From Sanghuangporus weigelae (Eukaryota; Basidiomycota; Agaricomycetes; Hymenochaetales; Hymenochaetaceae), in NCBI GenBank assembly GCA_033182465.1, contig CP137321.1:2480001-2544000 (forward strand): 64,000 nucleotides of DNA, in the 5' to 3' direction. The position numbers and the translations under genes are program-made. Below are positions 23,447-34,813 of this stretch, piece by piece. The notes below the pieces were generated by a model. The model was given only the letters and a program-made list of their open reading frames with translations. It had not been told where the DNA came from and ran no database searches. Position 1 is the stretch's first letter. Each line of letters opens with the position of its first letter.

Positions 23447-25075
23447 CTACCCTCTTTGTACAATGTCCCATCCTTTATAGTGTCTCCACAAGACGTCCTG
23501 CAAGAACTGGCTGAACGTACTTCCATCCGTGCCCACAACTTGGTGAGCTTTCCCAGCAACGACCGCGTCGAGAAATGGTAATATGGAGTCCTTGAGCGTG
23601 AGTCCGTCGTATCCACTCTGTAGTCTACCTAAACTCCGGACTTCGTCAATGAAGTCGGAAAGAACGAAGGTGCATGGAAACGTGTCGAAGAACCGTCGAA
23701 GTAAGACGTGCTCGGCGGGATCTTGGACATCCGTCGAGATGAACAACGGCACATTGAAGCGTGCGAGCAAAGGATCCTGATGCCATGGTCTGCGGCATGG
23801 TACTCGAGGTAAGATGCTCGACGGAAGAGGAGAAAGAGGAGGATGGGATGTGCGAAGAGCAATTGGATCTGTCGGTATAGCGGGTGCTGAGGAGGAATTC
23901 GAATTCGCTAACGCCCTTTCGACCTGGAGAGCCTCTTCTTTACTGATGTTCAGTACCTCTTGTACTAGTCTCCACCAGATAACACGGACGTTCTTTGCAG
24001 CCTTCCTCTCGAACGCTCCATCCGCAACTCTGATGTGCACTGCAACATATTCACCACCCATCTTGAGCCTCATGGATTCTGCAAGGCCCAGAAGGATCTC
24101 GTTTGTGAAGGTCATACTTTGGCGAACCAAAGTCCGGTGCTCTAAGTTTCGCGCATGACGAAGACGAAGACGCGAAGAACCGAAAAGTGTTCCGACTTGG
24201 ATCAGACGATGGGGAAGCTGGGCGAGCAAAGACATCGAAATGACCTCCTCGAATCGAGCACTCGGCATATCCAACGGGTCTGCGTCGACGAAACGGTACT
24301 GGTAAGGACGAGAGTCTTTAATGATAAATGTGTCGTTTGGTAGAACAGCCAGAAAATCGGCAAGCCAAGCATCAGACATATTCCAACGCTGAATGGTAGG
24401 CTGAGAAGAGGTAATAGACGATATATTTGAAAGCCAGTTCCATGGAACCATTGTATAGTCATAGTAGTCGGTACATTCCACAGGCAGTGTCTTCCAAGAA
24501 CTTGCATTTGCGCAGTGCTCAAGCCCATCTTTCCCAGACAACGCGACGAGCTCATAAAGATGGTCAAATGGATAATATGTGAGCGTCCCTTTCCCTAGTC
24601 TGACAGGTGGCACGAGAAGCGTGCGATTTAGGATGCGAGCCATGATGAGAGCGTTCTCGAAGGCAATGCGTTGGTTATGGAAGCCGCTATGAGGCAAGTA
24701 GGACAGATATTTTGTCACGCTATCAATAGCAGCGTTCCCGGACTCTCGGTCAAACTCGACGACTTTAACAGAGAGAGGTTCAGATGAAGAGTTGTTAGAT
24801 TTGATTGACTGAGGTCGATGGGAGTGGGCCACCCACCCCGTGTTGAACAAGTAGACTGCAGAACCGAAACAAAAGGCTATAGCCAGCACCAAGAGTACAA
24901 TTACTGCAGGCATTCGCTTATGGTATGTCGAAGCTTGGCTAGCGTTGCCCTCCTGAAGACGCAGATGCCGAAGTTTAGAAGGTGAGCCTTGGTCGACGCG
25001 CATTCGGTATGTTCCCCTTTCCATTGCCAGAGATGGTGAAGACGGAGCGTGTCTATGTGATATAGTCGCCTGCAT
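23447..25075 (-). CDS. Type II membrane protein, O-fucosyltransferase-like
   Basis: A single uninterrupted frame of 542 codons, unusual in this intron-rich window. A cytosolic tail of about 50 residues precedes one membrane segment (PAVIVLLVLAIAFCFGSAVY), and the lumenal part begins around residue 80. It has SGFHNQRIAFENALIMARIL followed by NRTLLVPPVRLGKG, then HIRVADGAFE, a pattern seen in fungal GDP-fucose O-fucosyltransferase-like proteins (PF10250-type GT-B fold), including the arginine after the HxR motif. The likely place is the Golgi or ER lumen. The donor sugar is unproven. A second in-frame ATG at 25024 would shorten the tail by 17 residues. It is divergent from ARL2, 148 bp away. 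Confidence 0.7.
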   Translation of the reverse strand: MQATISHRHAPSSPSLAMERGTYRMRVDQGSPSKLRHLRLQEGNASQASTYHKRMPAVIVLLVLAIAFCFGSAVYLFNTGWVAHSHRPQSIKSNNSSSEPLSVKVVEFDRESGNAAIDSVTKYLSYLPHSGFHNQRIAFENALIMARILNRTLLVPPVRLGKGTLTYYPFDHLYELVALSGKDGLEHCANASSWKTLPVECTDYYDYTMVPWNWLSNISSITSSQPTIQRWNMSDAWLADFLAVLPNDTFIIKDSRPYQYRFVDADPLDMPSARFEEVISMSLLAQLPHRLIQVGTLFGSSRLRLRHARNLEHRTLVRQSMTFTNEILLGLAESMRLKMGGEYVAVHIRVADGAFERKAAKNVRVIWWRLVQEVLNISKEEALQVERALANSNSSSAPAIPTDPIALRTSHPPLSPLPSSILPRVPCRRPWHQDPLLARFNVPLFISTDVQDPAEHVLLRRFFDTFPCTFVLSDFIDEVRSLGRLQSGYDGLTLKDSILPFLDAVVAGKAHQVVGTDGSTFSQFLQDVLWRHYKGWDIVQRG

Positions 25076-25223
25076 TCAATTTTACGATATTGTACTGATG
25101 TGAAATTTCGAAGGGGCAAGAAAGGAAATTTTGCGGAAAGATGGTTGTGGAAAGAGATCAAGAGTTAGTTACGGTCTCGTGGCACGCGACGCAAAACGAT
25201 ACAACTTGGTTCTCACCATCATC

Positions 25224-26132
25224 ATGGGTCTCCTGACGATTATCCGCAAAAACAGAATGAAAGAAAAAGAAATGCGAATTTTGTTCTTGTAATTCATCCT
25301 CTTTTACTGTGATGGCTCCAAGTAGTCTCATTGGGCGTTTTAAGAGGGTTAGACAATGCTGGCAAGACTACAATACTGAAGAAATTGAATAACGAGGATG
25401 TCATGTCTGTAAGCCCGACGCTCGGGTTTAATATCAAGACTTTCATTCATGGTCGGTAAGCACACAAGTTCCTATTCAGATGGGAAATCAAACTCACACT
25501 ATAATTTGATCGATAGATATACCCTGAATATCTGTCAGTTCGAACCCAACTCGAAAAGAGGCCTTGCTTCTGACGAAAGAATCCTGTAGGGGACGTGGGA
25601 GGTCAAAGAACATTACGACCCTATTGGCGAAACTATTTTGAACAGACAGACGCAGTCGTTTGGGTCGTGGACTCCAGCGATAGAATGCGCATGTCCGATT
25701 GTAAAGAGGAGCTTTATAAACTCCTGACAGAGGACGTGCGTTTTTCTTCAACTTTCATTGCGTTCTCATTAACGATACTTTCCCCTTTCATTTTTTGTAT
25801 CTGTCAACGGGAACTAGCGTCTCGCAGGTGCCTCCCTCCTCATCTTCGCAAACAAGCAAGATATCTCCGGTGCTATGACCTCCACCGAAATCCGCGACAC
25901 GCTCGGTCTCCCTTCCATCCGCTCCCACAGCTGGCGAATATGGAGCTGTAGCGCGATGACGGGTGAGAACCTTGTAGAGGGTCTTGATTGGGTCGTTGGC
26001 GATGTTGCTCAGAGGTTGTATTATAGTACGACTGTTGTACAGCCTCCTACATCGTCGTCCATCGCAACGATGGTGCCTGAATCGACCCCAGCGCCGACTC
26101 AGAGCCAGAGCCAACCAGTTCATGTTTCGTGA
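25224..26132 (+). CDS. ARL2: ADP-ribosylation factor-like GTPase Arl2
   Basis: Five exons rebuild [20 protein letters not shown], then GLDNAGKTT (P-loop), [11 protein letters not shown] (switch I), [20 protein letters not shown] (switch II), ANKQD (guanine specificity) and [15 protein letters not shown]. The conserved start MGLLTIIRK and the GFNIKT motif mark Arl2 (fission yeast Alp41, budding yeast Cin4), which acts with tubulin cofactors in microtubule assembly. The usual protein is about 185 residues; here a Ser/Pro/Gln-rich tail of about 35 residues (from [10 protein letters not shown] to SQPVHVS) is added with no stop in between. Confidence 0.93.
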
Positions 26133-26365
26133 CCAACGTGCACACTCAATCGAACGCTGAGAGAACGTGCTAGTGAACTGTATAATGTGAAGTTGATGCG
26201 GAGTTGCAATACTGTACATGTAATTATATGGTATGCCTACTAAGAGTGTATGTTACAAATGACAAGAAGTTGATAAATCTGAGATACACGATAAAAAGAA
26301 ATTCTCGGATGATGATGAAAGCAAGGATAAAAGCAATAAAGATACTTGATAATATACGGGCAATG

Positions 26366-27604
26366 CTATGATGCTAACGCCTTTGCGGGTGCTCCAGTGA
26401 AGTCTGCCATCCCAAACCACGAAGGAATTTGTGCCCAGACCTGCTCCCTCGCGAGCTTGACAGCTTGCGAAAAGTCCGCCCTACATGCCACACATAATTT
26501 CAGACTACAAAAGTGCGTCCCGTCGGAGAAGTCCGAACGATTCATCATCTCCGCGGCTTGTGTCAACGAGAATAATGGATCGCAATCCCGACCACTCGAA
26601 AGGCCGCCGACGGCGCGTAGGAGATTGAGCATGATGAAGTAGAAGGATTCACGGCAGTGCCTTCCATTGTCGCCGGAAAGCTCGCGATTATGACAATCTG
26701 TCGCTGGCTCACGGTTGTTCAGCTCTTGTTCGATGAAGGATGCAACCACTCGCTGCGCGTTCTCGCGGCCAATGAAAGCAATTCGCAGATCGTCTAGGGA
26801 GAGACGCACTGTCGGCGTTTCCGAGCTGGCTTCTTCAGGCGGCACTTTAATTGGCCCTTTGGAACGGTGCTGAACCACACCAGCTACGATTTTGGATGGG
26901 CCATACCGGCAAAGGTCGTAGAACGCCGAAGGAAGAACACTCGTTATGCCCATCTGGCGAGCAAAGTTGATGACAAGAATAGGATGAGGGAAACGCGCGC
27001 GTGGGCTGTAGCGGCCATGCTTGTCCGTAGCTTCACCTTCCCTGGAGTCCCAGCAGGCAAGAGTAGTGGGCCAATCTATCATCAAGCGACTGATGCAACG
27101 TTCACGTAGGTGTTCCATGAAATACTTTGAAGATAACCGAAGTATCGACGAGAGAGGCGTGAAATCCGTCGCACAAAGTTGCTTGAAGTATCTTACCCAT
27201 GACGTCAGTGCTTTTCAGTTAATAGAAAGGGGGCTGGGAGCGAAGAAGTCGACTCACAGTCCGTCATACAATGCCCTCAAAAGATACCAGAGGTCTGTAG
27301 GCGAATCGTGCAACTCTACGAGAGGACACCCTTCGAAAATAGCTTCGTCTATTGGCTGAGGAAGGGATAGAAGATCCCGGAACACTTCCGAATGACGAGC
27401 GAGCTGTCCGCGATGTACTTTGAAAGCGACAGTACCAGCCAAAAGAATGACACTTCCATCTTCGAACCAGAAGTCCGTCTGCCTTGTTTCTGCGGAGAGC
27501 CTGCTCGATTCGCTAAGTGTCGGCGACTGACCTCCGACGTTATCACCAGATAGAGTTGGTGTTGGACTACTGAAAGGCTCCCGGAGTGCCAAATCATCGA
27601 GCAT
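26366..27604 (-). CDS. BTB/POZ domain protein, Agaricomycete type
   Basis: Two exons joined across an intron at about 27191-27256. The N-terminal half is a BTB fold: TDFWFEDGSVILLAGTVAFK, VHRGQLARHSEVFRDLL and the LWYLLRALYDGL YFKQL join. The second half has SSILRLSSKYFMEHLRERCI, typical of the helical extension in this large mushroom family, and a cysteine-containing C-terminus (CHNRELSGDNGRHCRESFYF and FCSLKLCVACRADF). Proteins of this kind occur in dozens of copies per Agaricomycete genome. Members may act as substrate adaptors for cullin-3 ligases, but the role here is unknown. Confidence 0.85.
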
Positions 27605-27980
27605 GACCTAAACCAGACTAGAATGAACAGAAACGAGCCAAGAAAACAGACGAGAGCAAAGTCGAAAGCAAGAGAGACAGCACCAATGAGATTCGGTCAA
27701 GTTATTATATAGTAAGTCTTGAGCTTGCATACCAGCCACTCGGGGCTTGCACTAGAGCTGTCGCGAATACGAAACTACTACCAGCCCGAGATTGAATTTC
27801 GTAACCATGCCGGCGAAACAGGATCCAGATCGTCTCTTGTTTGGCCGGATTGCAAACGTAAACCAAAGAGGCTGGTCGCGTTTCATATCGCATATATTAT
27901 TTGTATATAATATGCTGAACTTGAAGGTGATGGTAACAAAGAGAAAGAGATGCATACGCATCTCCGAAAGTGGAAAGAAA
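27605..27980. other. Intergenic region before the MITE
   Basis: About 375 bp, AT-rich, upstream of the BTB gene. Nothing else was recognised. Confidence 0.4.
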
Positions 27981-27983
27981 TAA

Positions 27984-28484
27984 GAGCCTGTTCGGCTGCA
28001 GCGTGATGTGAGATCGTGATTTCCCTCAATCGCAACATGCAAGTGTGCAAGTTGCGGCAAGTTCAGTACCTCAACCGTGGGAATGGTTTTGCAACCCCCA
28101 TCTCGCGGCTGGTCCCAAACCCTCACTTTTGCTGAGAGCCCATAGCACCACATTGCAGGCATGTAAAAATTCAATTTCAACTGGGGAGCAGTGCGCCCGT
28201 ATGGATAGATTATTTTTGTGATTTTTAATTAATTTTTTTGTGGTTGAGTTGTCGTGTATGGATGAGATAGTGGCAGATGATGTGAGATACCGCTATCTGA
28301 AAAACAGGTCGGAGCTGTTTTTGAGATAGAGGTCCCATTTGGCAGGGAAGTGATGTGAGAACGTGATTTCTGAAAGTGCACCGAACGCTCACCTCAACTT
28401 CAGATCACACCTCTACATCATCTCAAATCACGCGGCATTTTTTGGCAGGGAATATCTCAGATCACGCTGCAGCCGAACAGGCCC
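27984..28484. mobile_element. Tourist-like MITE (PIF/Harbinger type), 501 bp
   Basis: The ends form a terminal inverted repeat: G(A/G)GCCTGTTCGGCTGCAG from 27984 inward, and the same on the opposite strand from 28484 inward, identical for over 20 bases apart from the second base. The element is flanked by the direct repeat TAA (27981-27983 and 28485-28487). TIRs beginning GGGCCTGTT together with a TAA/TTA target duplication are typical of Tourist-like PIF/Harbinger elements. The inside is non-coding, carries subterminal repeats of a GTGATGTGAGA-like motif and a small hairpin near 28297-28322, and encodes no transposase. It lies about 150 bp upstream of the start codon of the next gene. Confidence 0.88.
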
Positions 28485-28633
28485 TAAGAAACACGTGAAA
28501 GGCTATCTCACGTGCTCGTTCACAAGATGACCGCCAACGCCCACCTTGTTCAGAACTGCCATCATCCGTTCAGGGGACTTGCATTTAGGTTTCCAAGGAA
28601 TTGTCCATTTCACAGGTTTAGACACCTCTCGCA

Positions 28634-30291
28634 ATGTTTCGTGCCGCTTCCCGAACCGCGTGTGCTACTCTGAGGCCCTCACTTACCCCGGTTAGTATGA
28701 GGTCAGTTGCTTGCTAGAATACCGTGCACATGAATTACTTAAGTGTTGATAAGATGTCAGGCCTATCGAAGGTTTTCTGCGACAAGCTTTATTAGGGCGG
28801 AAGGTATTTTTAACTCGCTTGATACGTTCACGGACGAGGAGGACATGCTCCGAGAATCTGGTAAGTCTTTTCTGATCGGTGTTGTGGTGAAACGCTAATG
28901 TACCTTTCAGTGCGAAAATTCTCTGAGGAGGTCGTTGCTCCGAAGGTCCGTGATATGGACGAGAACGAGATGATGGACCCGGAGATTATCAAGGGATTGT
29001 ATGAACAAGGGGTAAGCTTCTTTTCGTATTGATTCTTGATGCTTGACTAAACGCGTCTCTTCTCTAGCTAATGGGTATAGAGACACCTCAAGAGTATGGT
29101 GGATCTGAATGCTCTTTCATGTCGGCTATTATCGCAATTGAAGAACTCGCAAAGATAGATCCGTCTGTCTCAGTGCTTTGCGATGTGCACAACACCCTCG
29201 TAAACACGATATTCCGCATGTGGGGCACAAAAGAGCAGAAAGATAAGTTCCTGACTACACTTTCTAACGGCAGTGTAAGTTTATGTGCCCTTTCTTGCTC
29301 AGGCTGGGTTATTCACTCTATTCTAGGTCGGGTCTTTCTGCCTCTCGGAACCTGCGTCCGGATCAGATGCCTTCGCTCTCCAGACTCGCGCTCGGAAAGA
29401 GGGAGGGCATTGGATAATCAATGGCTCCAAGATGTGGATCACGAACTCATACGAAGCCGACGTGTTTTTAATATTTGCCAACGTAAGTCTCTTTCCGCAG
29501 TTAAACTAGTTGATCCGGGTGATAGACGGAGATTCACATTGACGATCAAGGTCGATCCTAGCAAAGGCTACAAGGGTATAACTTGCTTTGCTGCGACGAA
29601 GGACATGGGTATACAGATTGCGAAAAAGGAGCAAAAGCTGGGCATTCGTGCTTCTTCGACGTGCACACTGAACTTTGACGATATGAAGATACCAGAAGAA
29701 AATGTGGTCGGTGGTGTTGGACAGGGCTACAAGGTGTGTCAGTTGTAAATTCACCGACGACATCGACACTTTAACTATTTATAGATTGCTATTGAATGCT
29801 TGAACGAGGGCCGAATAGGAATCGCCGCGCAGATGATCGGTCTTGCTCAAGGTGTATTCAACAAGGCTGTACCATATACTTACGAACGCAAGCAATTTGG
29901 TCAGTCCGTCGGTACCTTCCAAGGCATGGCATTCCAGATTGCTCAGGCCGCGACCGACATCACCGCTGCTCGATTACTGACGTACAACGCTGCGAGGCGT
30001 AAGGAGGAAGGGAAGAGCTTCACCAAGGAGGCAGCCATGGCAAAGCTCGTTGCGAGTCAGGTTGCACAGCGCGTCAGTGGACAGGCAATTGAGTGGGCTG
30101 GTGGTGTGGGCTTCACCCGCGAGACTGGTATTGAGAAGTACTGGAGAGATTCAAAAATTGTGAGTTGCGTTATTCTCTTCTCTTCCTTAGTGCGTCAGAC
30201 TGATGAAATCTGGTAGGGTGCGATTTACGAGGGAACATCAAACATCCAGCTACAGACAATAGCAAAGTTCGTTCAGAAAGAGTATTCGTAG
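28634..30291 (+). CDS. Short/branched-chain acyl-CoA dehydrogenase, mitochondrial
   Basis: The N-terminus [19 protein letters not shown] is basic and non-acidic, as in a mitochondrial presequence. The enzyme body has [100 protein letters not shown] and, near the end, [20 protein letters not shown], where the Glu of YEGTSN is the catalytic base position of the ACADS/ACADSB group. It oxidises short or 2-methyl-branched acyl-CoAs (isoleucine breakdown). Eight introns were placed; the one after FAN is best ended at 29550 so that the protein reads [16 protein letters not shown]. The MITE sits in its promoter region. Confidence 0.92.
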
Positions 30292-30537
30292 GCATGTAGT
30301 TGAATATATTCAAAATAAACCTGTGTGCTTATATCTGCAGCGTGTTCCAGTTGAGTACAGGTACTTCTCGTGCGGTCTACAAGGCAACAATAAACAACCA
30401 AAACGCGTCATTATTGGAACCCAACAAAGCATATTCTTTTGGCATGGCGAGATGGAATGTGTATGATTATCACGAAGCGACTGCGTCTTGTAAACCAAAT
30501 CTGAGCTGACCCAGAAATTATGCACATACCTTATTTG

Positions 30538-31983
30538 TTAAATTCTCCTATGCTTCGAGACTCTGCTCCCTGCATCCTCTGAAGCCTTCCTCTTCCTCTG
30601 CTGCCTGGACTGAGCCGGTATGAGCTGCTTCTTGAACTCCTCATTGTAGCCAATACACCTCATTGTCCAAACATTAACTTTCTGACAAGTAACTAAATCA
30701 GCAACTGCGTGCACTTCAAATAAGAACAATTCAAAGGCTCACTTCAGCTCCACTCAAAAATGCCTGCTTCACATCATTTGAGGTCACCTTCCTATGAATG
30801 AGAGCTGCCTTCTTCTTAGCATAATACTCCACCTCCACGTCATTTGGCTCTGCACTTTGATGCTTCCTCAAATAAATAGCTGCTAGTGTGTAATTGCCCC
30901 ACTTATGGCTCCAAATGTTGCTGAATCAGGTGTCCTGCACCTACTTGAGTGGTTAAATAGTTATTTGGAATTAAATTAATAAAGGTTTACTTTAGGGCTG
31001 AGAGACTGAAATTCCTCAGCGAATAGCTGTTGAGATTTGGCAATACTATAAATGCCCATAAAGTTCCATCTGTTTGAGCCATATCTAGTAAAGACAAGCT
31101 CCTGAGCATTGGGCCATCTAGCAGGGTCTCGAAGTGCATAATACAGCCCAGGTGCACCAGGCTTCTGAGGGCAGTGTGCATTATATAGTGCATTTAAGCA
31201 CATAAATCTAATGCCCACATACCCTCTCAAGCTCTGTGGCAGTCTGTCTGTTTCTATCGTTGAGAAGGTGTCAATCATCCTGCCACCAAATGCATAATTC
31301 AGCATGCTTCGAGAGAAAGTCATGTTGATAATTGCTAGAGAAGCTTTGATTTGAAAGATCTTATAGCCAGTTTCTGCAAGTCTTTTATGCAGGATTTCAA
31401 TTCCAGACATCATTCCCTGCTCAGTCTCCTCAACTTCAGGCTTTTTATAATGTTAGATAATATATTGAAGGCATATTTAATCATAGCATCATACATTCTT
31501 AAGATGAGACATATTTTGTGTAATGCTTTGCTCAGGACAATCATCTTGCAGATCCTGTTGATCAAATTGATGGCATCACTTGTAATGATATCGGCAGATC
31601 TTCATTAAATGATCTACTTACTTCAGAAATAACCTTATTATCATTTCCAGTGTTATTATGAGGATCTGGGAGTACTGTCTCCCTAATTGTTATTCTGAGA
31701 AATCTGCATTATAAATAAATAAAGCATTTATACTACTTACTTAACAATCCAACCTCTTAGTCCAAGTTTAAGCTTATATTTAATAGGCCTCCATATCAGA
31801 GCTACAGTCATTCATTATTAATTCCAACAGATAGTTCTGACAGTTACTAAATAACTTACTGCCTCCAGCCTCTTCAGAGCCATGCTCTGTATGTACAACA
31901 TCTGAGCTGAGTGTCTTTGGCATTTTATAACTGGAGTGTAGAGCAGCTTGAAAGTTTGAAGTGCAAAAGCTCTGATGCATCAA
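30538..31983 (-). pseudogene. Lineage-specific protein family, copy 2 (AT-rich, probably decayed)
   Basis: The block 30976-31413 encodes LPQSLRGYVGIRFMCLNALY and KPGAPGLYYALRDPARW, matching the PGAPGL block of copies 1 and 3. The exon at 30738-30905 encodes KWGNYTLAAIYLRKHQSAEP, and the last exon reads VNVWTMRCIGYNEEFKKQL with a basic tail ending SKHRRI, the same C-terminal motif as the other copies. I could not join the PGAPGL exon to the next one in frame, and the N-terminal coiled coil was not recognised; the upstream limit at 31983 is a guess. The segment is AT-rich and almost free of CpG, unlike its neighbours. Confidence 0.5.
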
Positions 31984-32358
31984 GATTTATATTAACTCAA
32001 AAACCACATATTATGTATAAATTCTCTATGGATGACTGAGTTGAGAATTGGCCAATAGCTTCTGGCATTGACTTTAAGACTTCTCTTCCAATTCTAGGAT
32101 TGTGACTTTCAGGCAGCTATGGCTTCCTCACAATATTAAAAGTTCTGTGAAGTACATAGAGTCGAAAAGAAGAAAAATTCATGCCCTCTGGCACCTTGTA
32201 TGAATTTTGTATGTCAAAATGATTGCTATCCTTCATTATCAACAGTTATCTATTAATTCTCTTTCGGAGACGAAGCTAAAGATGAGGTCGACTAAATCAC
32301 GTGATCCCGTTTCTGCCATTCAATTCGTCAATGCGATGCGATACTCAGTTCTGCTCTT
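31984..32358. other. AT-rich intergenic region
   Basis: About 375 bp before ICP55. It continues the CpG-poor composition of the neighbouring family copy until about 32160, after which normal composition returns. No feature was recognised. Confidence 0.4.
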
Positions 32359-34615
32359 ATGTCCGTCTCGCTTTTCCGGCGACGGCCACCTCTCCAGGCA
32401 ATCCTGAGAACTTATGCAACACACTCGAATATCCCGGAGTTCTCTAAACCAAACACTCTTGGCCAGCCGCACTTTCTGTCGCATCCTCATGTCAGTCAAA
32501 GTTTTCCGGGCAACAATGAAAACATCATTTGCTCATATAGCTTCCAGATAGTCAAGAAAATCGAAGTTACTCCAGGCATCAGTTTGTCAGAATACAAATC
32601 GAGACGGGCACGACTTATGGCAAGACTGCCGGAATCGAGCATGGTTGTCTCTGTCGCAGCGAGTGTCAAGTATATGAGTGGAGGTGAGTGTTCCGGGATT
32701 GCAGAGTTATCATCTTTCAGCTCATTCGCTGCACAGAAATCTTGTTAGTCGCGTCCGATATTCTACGAACTTCCGTTGACGTCCTCTTAGCTACAAGTTC
32801 CGACAGTCCTCTGACTTCTGGTATCTAACTGGCTTCCAAGAACCAGAATCTGCGGTTATTGTCGGTGAGAACAGTCTATCTTTCACTAGGTCCATATTGA
32901 ATCTCGCGTACTCAGAAAATAATTCGAGTGGTTGCAAGACGACTCTCTTCTGCAGAGGCAGAGACAGTGCGAAGGAGAAATGGGAGGGCCCACAGACGGA
33001 CTTCAAAACAGCCGCGAGCGTCTTCGGTGCTGACGACGTCCAGCCTATAGATGAATTCCCATCCGTCCTGAAATCTCTTTCCGGTTACTATTCATACGTC
33101 TACGCCGACTCTGCCAACTCCTCAAAGCGAGGGCGTCAGACGAAGTCAATTCTCCGTTACTTAACATCACCATCCTCGTCTCGGAACGAATACGACGGCA
33201 TAATTGATGCTCTCCCGTCTGCGAAGCGAAAGAGTCTGGCTGGTGAGCTTGCTCTGATGCGTGCTATAAAGAGCGAGGCGGAACAGCGTGTAATGAGAGA
33301 GGCTGCTGACATTAGTGGACGAGCTCACGCGAAGGTATGTGTTTCTTATATTATCATCGTAATGAGAATATGAATTATTCGTTGCCATAGACGATGCGTT
33401 TCACTCGGCCTGGGATGTCGGAATCTGCAGTTGCGGCACACTTTGAATACATATGTGCCTTGGCTGGCTCCCAACGACCTGCTTATGTTCCCGTTGTTGC
33501 ATCAGGGTAAGAACAGCCAATCTGCTCAAAATTGGCTCTTGACATCAAATTCACAGCGCCAATGCCCTGATTATCCACTATACCGCGAACGACCAGATTA
33601 TACGCGATGATGAACTCATTCTCATTGACGCAGGTTGTGAATACAGGTATGTTTGCTTCGTTCTTTGCTGAACCAGTTTGTTAACACGCGATGTTCCAGT
33701 GGATACGCATCCGACATTAGTCTGTTCTTCCTTGCTTGTTTGAGAAAGTCTGATTGACAAAAGTTTCGTGCAGCGCGTACATATCCCGCAAACGGAACCT
33801 TCACAGGTACGCAGCGGGACCTGTACACTGCTGTCCTGTCTGCACAGAAGGCGCTCATCTCGCGCTGCTCTGAGTCTGCACAGCTCAGCCTGGATGCGTT
33901 ACACCGCGAATCATGTTCTCTTCTTCGAGTCGAACTCAATCAGCTTGGGTTCTCACTCTCGGCGGGCGACCTAGAACGAGAGCTTTATCCCCATTATCTG
34001 AGCCATCCCATCGGAATTGGTGTGTTCTTTGTGTGCCCTAGCCTCAAAGTTTCTTCATGTTCAATTTCATATGCAAATAAACGTCAGATTTACACGAGTC
34101 TAAACATTTCCAGCGCGGAGTACCGTAAGCAAAATGCCGCCTTACCCGGTTTCGGTCTTTGTTCATTGACTGTACAAACTTTTTTATTTCCATTCAGTCT
34201 GGTTTCGGGAATGGTTGTTACAATTGAGCCAGGTGAGATTGGTATCACGATCCTGGCGCTGGACCTTCTTGCGCTGATTAATATCTCCCCGTCTAGGTAT
34301 CTACGTCCCTCCGACACCGCTATTCCCCAAGCATTTCCATAATCTCGGAATTCGAATAGAGGTGCTTAAGAGAATCCCATCGTCATCTTCCATGGCTAGA
34401 GCGAGAAGCACTTATTCTTGCGTGTTATTTTCAGGACGAAGTTCTGATCCAGAAGGACCACCCCATTGTCTTGAGTGTCGCGGCCCCGAAGGAAGTACGT
34501 GGTCTTCAACAGCACCCGAACTGACTTCATGTTTATTCTTATTTCGTCCCGTTCCAATCAGATTGCTGACGTAGAAGGCGCATGCAAAGGATCAATCGGA
34601 TTAGAGCCTTACTAA
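32359..34615 (+). CDS. ICP55: Intermediate cleaving peptidase Icp55 (Xaa-Pro aminopeptidase, mitochondrial)
   Basis: An Arg-rich start (MSVSLFRRRPPLQAILRTYA) fits matrix import. The AMP_N domain shows TPGISLSEYKSRRARLMARL, SGEIFYKFRQSSDFWYLTGF and CRGRDSAKEKWEGPQTDFKT. The peptidase domain has metal ligands in LILIDAGCEYSGYASDITRT, HPIGIDLHE, VTIEPGIYVPPTP and IRIEDEVLI. Icp55 removes one bulky residue after MPP cleavage and so stabilises imported proteins. More than ten introns are present. The first can be read as 57 nt, stop-free and in frame. The motif SGEIFYKFRQ forms only if a 7-nt microexon at 32737-32743 is used. The protein ends IGLEPY. Confidence 0.93.
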
Positions 34616-34813
34616 TAATGTCTGTTTACCAAAACGTTCTTTATTATCTCCGTAGTGTTCACACTGCGGGAACTAACGTTACATCAAGAAGTAGGGAAGT
34701 ATTCAAGAAGTCTAACGCTTTGAATGAACCAAATGACCGAGCTTTTCTTCTGCTATATCCGGAGCAGTCGTGGCGCCGAAACCAGAGCTCGCATCGCTCT
34801 TCGCCAGTCTATT

